Source: an uncultured Salinimicrobium sp. (GTDB taxonomy: Bacteria; Bacteroidota; Bacteroidia; Flavobacteriales; Flavobacteriaceae). Taken from it: DNA of 5,597 bases. Location: positions 1 through 5,597 of the forward strand of contig CAMPJY010000158.1 in assembly GCA_946887025.1 (NCBI GenBank), in the 5' to 3' direction. A model generated the notes under the pieces. It was not told the origin of the DNA. It saw only the letters and a program-made list of their open reading frames with translations, and searched no databases. The position numbers were made by a program, and so were the translations under genes. Positions 1-4,482 of the stretch are shown here, one piece after another; the first letter of the stretch is position 1; each line of letters begins with the position of its first letter.

Positions 1-272
1 TCGTGGAGCGGGAGGTGGAAGTTTGTGAGATTGTGGAGAATGAGGAGATATCCGCAAGTTTTTTTCCTGAAGAAACTTACCTCCTGAGGATCCGTTCCCA
101 GGGTTTCCTGCGTAACCAGATCCGCCTGATGATGGGGACTCTGGTGCAATTAGGCAGAGGGGAAATTAGGCTGGAAGATATTGAAAACAGTCTGAAACCT
201 GAGAATGAGGTCCTGATTAACTTTATCGCTCCCGGCAGTGGACTTATCCTAAACCGGATAGATTTCCAATAG
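1..272 (+). CDS. truA: TruA-family tRNA pseudouridine synthase, C-terminal part (5' end outside window)
   Basis: This is the last 89 codons of a gene that enters from the left; bases 1-2 finish an earlier codon, and the stop is TAG at 270-272. The family isomerises uridine to pseudouridine in tRNA (positions 38-40 for canonical TruA) in the cytoplasm. The visible part matches the family's C-terminal segment: a hydrophobic strand running into GFLRNQIRLMMGTLVQLGRG (residues 34-53 of the fragment), corresponding to the FxxxMVRxxVGTLxxVGxG helix, and a closing APGSGLILNRIDF that corresponds to the family's terminal 'A..GLYL..V.Y' strand. The catalytic Asp lies in the missing N-terminal part. The wording differs from the flavobacterial TruA consensus as I remember it (FLRNMVRAIVGTL, AHGLYL), so it may be a divergent paralogue. 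A GTG at position 3 is in frame but is almost certainly internal. It converges on the lipoprotein gene, with 51 bp between the stop codons. Confidence 0.8.
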   Translation, partial: VEREVEVCEIVENEEISASFFPEETYLLRIRSQGFLRNQIRLMMGTLVQLGRGEIRLEDIENSLKPENEVLINFIAPGSGLILNRIDFQ

Positions 273-323
273 AAGTGCTGACTAATACAGGTGGTGCATC
301 TTTTTCCTGTTTCTCCAGCCCCC

Positions 324-710
324 TTATGATTTCAGTTTTAATCCACGAGGTGCAACCGTAGCTCCCGGGTTTGGATCATACATGTTTAAATACAGAATAA
401 GCGGTTCCTCTAATCCCTCATAAGATACCTCATATATATCCAGCAATCCGGCACCCATGATCCCGTTCTCAGTTTCAAACTGGCAACAGCTTCCCGTACG
501 TGTATAGGAGATTTCCTCGCCATTTGGTCCTGTCAGCTTATCCAGATAGGCACGTTCGTATATGGGACCATCGGTATAATCTTCCCCACCTACCAGGATT
601 GCTGTGGTTTCGGTATATCCATAATCAGCAGCAACCTTGTTCTCCAGCTGATTGGTGGAAACGCAGGAGAAAAGGCATAAAGACAGGAGTAGGAGTAAAA
701 GTTTTTTCAT
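324..710 (-). CDS. small lipoprotein of unknown function (GSCC-motif flavobacterial family)
   Basis: A 128-residue protein starting at ATG 708-710. The N-terminus is a classic lipoprotein signal: MKK, a run of leucines, then lipobox LFSC with the acylated Cys at residue 16, giving a mature protein of 113 residues. No acidic patch follows the Cys, so there is no clear surface-export signal; inner-leaflet outer membrane or periplasmic location is likely (inference). The body has a conserved-looking core: GPNGEEISY (61-69), GSCCQFETENG (73-83, with adjacent Cys75-Cys76), MGAGLLDIYEVSYEG (85-99) and LILYLNMYD (104-112). I remember proteins with the same GPNGE, GSCC and MGAG-LD-YEV-EG signature in Flavobacteriia, some labelled '2-dehydro-3-deoxyphosphooctonate aldolase'. 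That label cannot be right here: there is no TIM barrel and far too few residues for KdsA. Function unknown. It lies downstream of recQ on the same strand, but 390 bp and a repeat element separate them. Confidence 0.85.
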   Translation of the reverse strand: MKKLLLLLLSLCLFSCVSTNQLENKVAADYGYTETTAILVGGEDYTDGPIYERAYLDKLTGPNGEEISYTRTGSCCQFETENGIMGAGLLDIYEVSYEGLEEPLILYLNMYDPNPGATVAPRGLKLKS

Positions 711-716
711 GTTTTA

Positions 717-743
717 TAAAATTAATGGATTAATGCTGGACAA
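717..743 (-). promoter_or_regulatory. possible weak promoter of the lipoprotein gene
   Basis: On the minus strand TAATTTTA (717-724) matches 7 of 8 positions of the Bacteroidota -7 consensus TAnnTTTG, and a TTG (741-743) lies 16 bases upstream, slightly closer than the usual -33 spacing. The motif ends 6 bases before the ATG, which would give a very short leader. The region is AT-rich, so a chance match is quite possible. Confidence 0.2.
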
Positions 744-812
744 TTTAGGGAATTATCTGAAAAATAAACATAAAATAATTATTATGTCCGTACTAGATCA
801 GGGGCAGGTCAA

Positions 813-827
813 AGGTTGTCTGAAAAG
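813..827 (+). repeat. left terminal inverted repeat
   Basis: AGGTTGTCTGAAAAG. The reverse complement of 1062-1076 reads AGGTTGTCTTAAAAG, a single mismatch in 15. The match stops abruptly outside position 813, as expected of an element end. The general look (GGTTGTCT plus A-rich) resembles IS termini seen in Bacteroidota (recollection, not checked). Confidence 0.6.
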
Positions 828-857
828 GCAGCTTCGAATCTTCTAATGCAATTTTTG

Positions 858-881
858 AATTGCCCCGCCTTTTAAGGCGGG
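858..881 (+). repeat. REP-like hairpin A (left outer palindrome)
   Basis: AATTGCCC leads into an 8-bp perfect stem CCCGCCTT/AAGGCGGG (864-871 with 874-881) around a TT loop. The AATTGCCC flank (858-865) is repeated inverted at 995-1002 beside hairpin A', so the two outer hairpins are inverted copies of one unit. Confidence 0.7.
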
Positions 882-902
882 TAATATGTTGATCTATTCA
901 TA

Positions 903-951
903 TTGGGCTTTAGCCCAAATGTGATCTCTATAAAATATTGGGCTAAAGCCC
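903..951. repeat. inner inverted pair of hairpins B and B'
   Basis: GGGCTTTAGCCCAA (905-918) and its exact reverse complement TTGGGCTAAAGCCC (938-951) form a 14-bp perfect inverted repeat separated by 19 bp. Each copy is itself a hairpin: TTGGGCT/AGCCCAA at 903-909 with 912-918, and GGGCT/AGCCC at 940-944 with 947-951. The segment can therefore form either two small hairpins or one long stem-loop. Confidence 0.75.
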
Positions 952-957
952 TTTATC

Positions 958-997
958 AAAAAAACAATTCCAGAAACCCGGACTTAAAAAGTCCGGG
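958..997 (-). terminator. recQ: possible terminator for recQ transcripts
   Basis: Read on the minus strand, downstream of the recQ stop, hairpin A' (9-bp stem, GC-rich at its base) is followed after 12 bases by seven T (958-964 complement). The gap between stem and T-run is longer than in a standard intrinsic terminator, so the call is tentative. Its position, 104 bp past the recQ stop, fits a role in ending that transcript. Confidence 0.25.
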
Positions 998-1002
998 CAA
1001 TT
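977..1002 (-). repeat. REP-like hairpin A' (right outer palindrome, inverted copy of A)
   Basis: A 9-bp perfect stem CCCGGACTT/AAGTCCGGG (977-985 with 989-997), loop AAA, followed by GGGCAATT (995-1002), the inverse of the flank of hairpin A. The stem sequence differs from A at several places, yet both stems pair perfectly. Confidence 0.7.
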
Positions 1003-1052
1003 GAAAATTCCAATTCCCTGAGGTTAAGATATTCCTTTTAAATTTATGGGGT

Positions 1053-1068
1053 TTAAAAGATCTTTTAA
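1053..1068. repeat. 16-bp perfect palindrome overlapping the right element end
   Basis: TTAAAAGATCTTTTAA is a perfect 16-bp palindrome. Its right half overlaps the first 7 bases (1062-1068) of the right terminal repeat. The left end of the element has no equivalent palindrome. Confidence 0.6.
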
Positions 1069-1076
1069 GACAACCT
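1062..1076 (-). repeat. right terminal inverted repeat
   Basis: CTTTTAAGACAACCT, the inverted partner of 813-827 with one mismatch. It ends 24 bp from the recQ stop codon. Confidence 0.6.
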
Positions 1077-1100
1077 CAGTACATAGAAATTTAAAGAAAA

Positions 1101-3218
1101 TTATATCAGGTCCAGCTCCTCCTTCTCCAGTATTGTCAAGGCAATCCTGATGGTCCCATAATCCATGGCTTCCTGAAAGTGTTCAAAATAAGGTCTCAGC
1201 GCCTTCGGGGCATCCAGTTCTTCTTTTGCTTTTCTGACCCCCTCCAGGTCCTTGTCAGAAATAAACTTCCTCAGGTCCACGGCTTCCTGATCATTATACA
1301 ATTTCGCCAGATGTGAGAAAATGGTAGTAGGGGATAACTTCCTCCTCTGCGCCATTTCATCAATATCCAGCCCCTGCTGATACAATTCCAGCGTCGCTTT
1401 ATAAGTATCTCCGTTAGAGGTTTTTTTCTTTTCCCTTTTGTCCTTGCTGAAGGCGATGATCTCCTTGATAAACCTGTATCCGTAATTCTGCATCTTCTGC
1501 CGTCCCACCCCGTTTATCTGCATGAATTCCTCATCGGTCATTGGCCGGAGCTTTTCCATCTCTTTCAAGGTTGCATCGTTGAAGATCAGATACGCGGGAA
1601 TTCCTTCCTCCTGAGATAGTTTAAGACGCAACTGGCGGAGCCTTTCGAACAGTGAGTTGTTCAGTGATTCCTTTTCCCTGGAAACAGACACCTTCTGAAT
1701 TTCCACCTGATTCACATCTGCCAGCTGCACCTTTTCATTTTCGAAAAGGACTTTTCTCGCGAGTTCAGTCAGCTGCAGTTTATTGTGGTCGTGGAAAGCA
1801 ATCTCCACATAGCCCAGGTTCACCAGCTGGATCATATACTGCTGCCAGTCCTTCCAGGAAATATCGCTGGCAATTCCAAAGGTTTTAATCTGCTGGTATC
1901 CTTTTTCGAAAATATGCGCATTCTGGGCCCCTCTCAGCACGTCGATGACCCCAGAGATTGGTTCCTGGTTATTCAGACGATATATTGTCGACAGGGCCTT
2001 CTGTGCGATGATGGTTCCATCAAAGAACTCGGGCGGATTCCTGCACACATCACAATTCCCGCAGTCCTGGGGAATCAGTTCCCCGAAATAACTCAGAAGG
2101 ATCTTTCTTCGGCAGCTCAGGGCTTCGGAATATTGTTTCATCCGGTCCAGTTTTGCCAGCTGCACCTCGGCATTTCCTGAGGTTTCGGCAAATTTCTGAA
2201 GCTGGATCACGTCCGCATAACTGTGGAAAAGGAGGGTGGAGGAGGGAAGGCCATCCCTCCCTGCGCGGCCAATTTCCTGATAGTAACCCTCCAGATTCTT
2301 GGGCATGTTGTAATGGATCACCCAGCGCACATTTGACTTGTCAATACCCATTCCAAAGGCGATGGTGGCACAGATGATCCCCGTCCTGTCGTTGATGAAG
2401 TTTTCCTGTACCCCAATCCTTTCCTCGTGGGAAAGCCCTGCATGATAGGCTGCAGCTTCAAATCCGGAGGCCTGAAGTCTGGCAGCCAGTTCTTCTGTGT
2501 TCTTTCGGCTAAGGCAATAGATGATCCCGCTCTCGTTCGGACGTTTCTTTAGAAATGACTGGATCTGCTCAAATTTCTTCGTTCCCGGCCTGACATCCAG
2601 ACTAAGGTTTTTTCTGTCAAAAGAAGCCACATGTTTAACAGCGCCGGGAATATTCAGCTGCTGACAGATATCCTGCCGGGTCGCCTTATCCGCAGTGGCA
2701 GTAAGTGCGATTACCGGGATCTCGGGAAAGCGGTTCTTCAGGTACCCCAGTTTGGTGTAGGCAGGCCTGAAATCATGGCCCCAGCTCGAAATACAATGGG
2801 CTTCATCAATGGCAATCAGGCTCACTTTTCCTGAATTAAGTAAGGGGTCTACAAACTGAAGACTTTCGGGGGCGACATATAAAAGTTTTATTTCCTCCCT
2901 ATCCAGCTTAGAATAAATCTCCTGCTGTTCAGTTCCCGTCTGACTGCTGTTGAAAAATGCTGCAGGAATCCCGTTTGCCGTAAGCCCGTCCACCTGGTCC
3001 TTCATCAGGGCGATCAGAGGCGAAACCACTAAGGTCACTCCCGGAAGGAGCAGGGCAGGCAACTGAAAACAGATCGATTTCCCGCCCCCGGTAGGCATAA
3101 TTACTAGATTGTCCTGTTTTTCAAGGATTGAATCGATGATCTTTCTTTGAAGGGGCCGGAATTTATCGTATCCGAAATATTCTTTTAAAGTGCCTAAAAT
3201 TTGTGCTTCCTCCACCAT
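1101..3218 (-). CDS. recQ: ATP-dependent DNA helicase RecQ
   Basis: A 705-residue superfamily 2, 3'-to-5' DNA helicase acting in recombination repair and stalled-fork processing on the chromosome. All family motifs are visible: motif 0 FGYDKFRPLQ (15-24), Walker A TGGGKS (43-48), Ia VVSPLIALMKDQV (64-76), DEAH box (138-141) with the RecQ aromatic-rich loop to about 154, TATA motif III (173-176), IIYC motif IV (232-235), FGMGIDKSNVRWV motif V (288-300) and QEIGRAGRDG motif VI (314-323). Then follow a four-Cys zinc site (Cys369, 386, 389, 392), a winged helix (about 400-505), an HRDC domain (about 521-590) and a C-terminal HTH_40-type helix-turn-helix region (about 603-700). E. coli RecQ is near 610 residues; the extra length is this tail, usual in Bacteroidota. 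Start ATG 3216-3218 fits the family's short N-terminus; no Shine-Dalgarno precedes it. Divergent from corA. Confidence 0.98.
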   Translation of the reverse strand: MVEEAQILGTLKEYFGYDKFRPLQRKIIDSILEKQDNLVIMPTGGGKSICFQLPALLLPGVTLVVSPLIALMKDQVDGLTANGIPAAFFNSSQTGTEQQEIYSKLDREEIKLLYVAPESLQFVDPLLNSGKVSLIAIDEAHCISSWGHDFRPAYTKLGYLKNRFPEIPVIALTATADKATRQDICQQLNIPGAVKHVASFDRKNLSLDVRPGTKKFEQIQSFLKKRPNESGIIYCLSRKNTEELAARLQASGFEAAAYHAGLSHEERIGVQENFINDRTGIICATIAFGMGIDKSNVRWVIHYNMPKNLEGYYQEIGRAGRDGLPSSTLLFHSYADVIQLQKFAETSGNAEVQLAKLDRMKQYSEALSCRRKILLSYFGELIPQDCGNCDVCRNPPEFFDGTIIAQKALSTIYRLNNQEPISGVIDVLRGAQNAHIFEKGYQQIKTFGIASDISWKDWQQYMIQLVNLGYVEIAFHDHNKLQLTELARKVLFENEKVQLADVNQVEIQKVSVSREKESLNNSLFERLRQLRLKLSQEEGIPAYLIFNDATLKEMEKLRPMTDEEFMQINGVGRQKMQNYGYRFIKEIIAFSKDKREKKKTSNGDTYKATLELYQQGLDIDEMAQRRKLSPTTIFSHLAKLYNDQEAVDLRKFISDKDLEGVRKAKEELDAPKALRPYFEHFQEAMDYGTIRIALTILEKEELDLI

Positions 3219-3222
3219 TTCG

Positions 3223-3230
3223 CAAAGATA
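3223..3230 (-). promoter_or_regulatory. recQ: TAnnTTTG (-7) promoter motif of recQ
   Basis: TATCTTTG on the minus strand is an exact match to the Bacteroidota -7 consensus and ends only 4 bases before the recQ ATG. No TTG sits at the normal -33 distance. If used, transcription would begin at or within a few bases of the start codon, giving a leaderless or nearly leaderless mRNA. A chance match cannot be excluded. Confidence 0.35.
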
Positions 3231-3245
3231 TGGCTTCAGTTGGAA

Positions 3246-3298
3246 AATTCCCCGCCTGACCCAATAGCTTTTTCAGTAATTTTTTTGGCAATTCCCCG
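3246..3298. repeat. 9-bp direct repeat in the recQ-corA divergent region
   Basis: AATTCCCCG occurs at 3246-3254 and again at 3290-3298, 44 bp apart start to start, about four helical turns. It lies between two divergently transcribed genes, where a shared operator would be expected. Two copies of a 9-mer in 131 bp could arise by chance. Confidence 0.25.
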
Positions 3299-3334
3299 AA
3301 ACACTTTCTATAATCTCGGAATTTCCTACTTTTA
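3285..3334 (+). promoter_or_regulatory. corA: candidate corA promoter region
   Basis: Two overlapping possibilities. TTGGCA (3285-3290), an 18-bp spacer and TATAAT (3309-3314) would be a near-ideal sigma-70 promoter by the E. coli standard. TACTTTTA (3327-3334) matches 7 of 8 of the Bacteroidota -7 consensus but has no TTG at the right distance. Bacteroidota polymerase prefers the second type, so neither is secure. Either would place the start of the mRNA within about 30 bases of the corA ATG. Confidence 0.25.
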
Positions 3335-3349
3335 ATAAAAATCCCATGT

Positions 3350-4432
3350 ATGCTAACCAGAAAGAGATATTCCCAGAAGCGACCTAAATCCTCCAAGGCC
3401 TTACATCAACCTCCTGGAACCATTACCTACATAGGCAGGAAAGAAGATAAGGAAACCTCTCTGGAAGTCATCGATTATAACAAGGAAAGTTTTGAACGCT
3501 ATGTTTCCAAAACCCCTGAGGATGCTTTTAAGTTTGAGGAAGCCAGCAGGACCACCTGGATAAACATCGATGGGCTGGGCAACACTGCGGAGGTCGAAAA
3601 GCTGGGGAAATATTACGGCCTCCATCCATTGATAATGGAGGATATCGTGAATACCAATCAGCGGCCCAAGATCGAGGAGTACCAGGATTTTCTGTTCATC
3701 GTAGCCAAGATGCTGTACTTCAAGGAGGATGGACAGCTGGAAAATGAACATATCAGTTTTGTACTTGGCAAGGACTATGTTCTCAGTTTCCAGGAAACCG
3801 GGGGCGATGTTTTCGACGGGGTACGGGAAAGGCTTTCCAGCGCCAAGGGAAAGATCAGGAGCAGGGGCTCCGATTATCTGGTCTACGCCCTGCTGGATGC
3901 TATCGTTGACAATTATTTCAAGGTGATAGAAGAAATGAGTGACAGGATTGAGACCCTGGAGGAACAGCTTTTCACCACCCAGCCAAGTAACGATATCACC
4001 TTTGAGATCCAGGAACTGAAGCGCACCATTTTACGCATCCGTAGGGCGGTATTTCCGCTGCGGGAGGTGGTGAGCCGGATGGAGAAGATCGAAAATGAGC
4101 TGATTCAGGAGCAGACCCGGAATTACATCCGCGACCTGTACGATCATATCATCCAGGTCTCTGAAAACATTGAGATCTACCGGGAGATGGCCTGGAGCGT
4201 CATGGATATGTATATGACGACCATCAGTAACAAAATGAATGAGGTGATGAAGGTGCTGACCATAATGGCGACCATCTTTATTCCGCTGACTTTTATTGCG
4301 GGGGTCTATGGAATGAATTTCGAATATATGCCGGAGCTGGAATGGAAGTACAGCTATTTCGTGCTTTGGGGAATCATGCTTCTGATTTTGGCCGGCATGA
4401 TCTATTATTTCAAGCAGAAAAAATGGCTATAA
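3350..4432 (+). CDS. corA: CorA-family magnesium/cobalt transporter
   Basis: A 360-residue inner-membrane channel protein of the CorA (2-TM-GxN) family, which imports Mg2+ (and Co2+/Ni2+) down the electrochemical gradient as a pentamer. The signature YGMN is at 320-323, ending TM1 (about 302-320); the periplasmic loop that follows has the usual acidic character (FEYMPELEW). TM2 is about 336-354, and the chain ends in the basic KKWL typical of the family. The N-terminal two thirds form the cytoplasmic domain: a mixed region with INIDGLG (71-77), LHPLIMEDIVNTNQRPKIEEY (91-111, strongly CorA-like), then the long helical stalk (about 175-300) with coiled-coil character. Length and motif order match complete CorA proteins such as the Thermotoga type. 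The start ATG 3350 lacks a Shine-Dalgarno. The first 20 residues are basic and probably disordered. Divergent from recQ; the lactonase gene follows after 50 bp. Confidence 0.97.
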   Translation: MLTRKRYSQKRPKSSKALHQPPGTITYIGRKEDKETSLEVIDYNKESFERYVSKTPEDAFKFEEASRTTWINIDGLGNTAEVEKLGKYYGLHPLIMEDIVNTNQRPKIEEYQDFLFIVAKMLYFKEDGQLENEHISFVLGKDYVLSFQETGGDVFDGVRERLSSAKGKIRSRGSDYLVYALLDAIVDNYFKVIEEMSDRIETLEEQLFTTQPSNDITFEIQELKRTILRIRRAVFPLREVVSRMEKIENELIQEQTRNYIRDLYDHIIQVSENIEIYREMAWSVMDMYMTTISNKMNEVMKVLTIMATIFIPLTFIAGVYGMNFEYMPELEWKYSYFVLWGIMLLILAGMIYYFKQKKWL

Positions 4433-4446
4433 AGCCTTCTTATTCA

Positions 4447-4454
4447 TATTTTTG
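4447..4454 (+). promoter_or_regulatory. TAnnTTTG (-7) promoter motif of the lactonase gene
   Basis: TATTTTTG is an exact match to the Bacteroidota -7 consensus in the short corA-lactonase gap. It ends 28 bases before the lactonase ATG, which would leave a leader of about 20 bases. No clear TTG lies at -33, where the sequence is the end of corA. It suggests the lactonase gene can be transcribed separately from corA. Confidence 0.4.
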
Positions 4455-4482
4455 GAGTGTTGTACAAATAATCCCCTTCTAA

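Larger units (their letters stand above)
813..1076. mobile_element. 264-bp non-autonomous MITE-like element with nested inverted repeats
   Basis: The gap between the lipoprotein gene and recQ holds a compact element bounded by inverted repeats at 813-827 and 1062-1076 (14 of 15 bases match). Inside are two further concentric inverted pairs: hairpins A/A' (858-881 and 977-1002) and B/B' (903-918 and 938-951). No reading frame in it resembles a protein; the one crossing its left end (652-846, +) is antisense to the lipoprotein gene start and looks spurious. The structure resembles a MITE or a BIME-type REP cluster moved in trans by a transposase coded elsewhere (TnpA/RAYT or a TIR-type IS). No clear target-site duplication flanks it. 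It starts 103 bp upstream of the lipoprotein gene and ends 24 bp after the recQ stop codon. Confidence 0.6.

Noticed and set aside
287..310. ACAGG...CCTGT inverted repeat between the convergent truA-like and lipoprotein genes, as a shared terminator
   Set aside because: Only 5 bp of stem with a 14-base loop and no flanking T-run adjacent to the stem; too weak to call.
324..710. KDO-8-phosphate aldolase (kdsA) assignment for the lipoprotein
   Set aside because: 128 residues with a lipobox and no aldolase motifs cannot form the KdsA barrel.
768..787. Imperfect AT-rich dyad ACATAA...TTATGT upstream of the lipoprotein gene
   Set aside because: Six-base arms in very AT-rich DNA are expected by chance; no conserved operator pattern recognised.
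652..846. 64-codon open frame on the plus strand running into the repeat element
   Set aside because: It overlaps the lipoprotein gene start antisense, crosses the terminal repeat, and its translation shows no protein-like pattern.
858..1002. CRISPR array or integron attC-like site
   Set aside because: The repeats are inverted pairs of palindromes, not regularly spaced direct repeats with unique spacers, and no cas or integrase gene is present.
807..1082. Target-site duplication flanking the 264-bp element
   Set aside because: Bases just outside 813 (GGTCAA) and 1076 (CAGTAC) do not match, so no duplication can be claimed.
1785..2180. 131-codon open frame on the plus strand inside recQ
   Set aside because: Entirely antisense to the well-conserved recQ coding region; no domain or start signal supports it.
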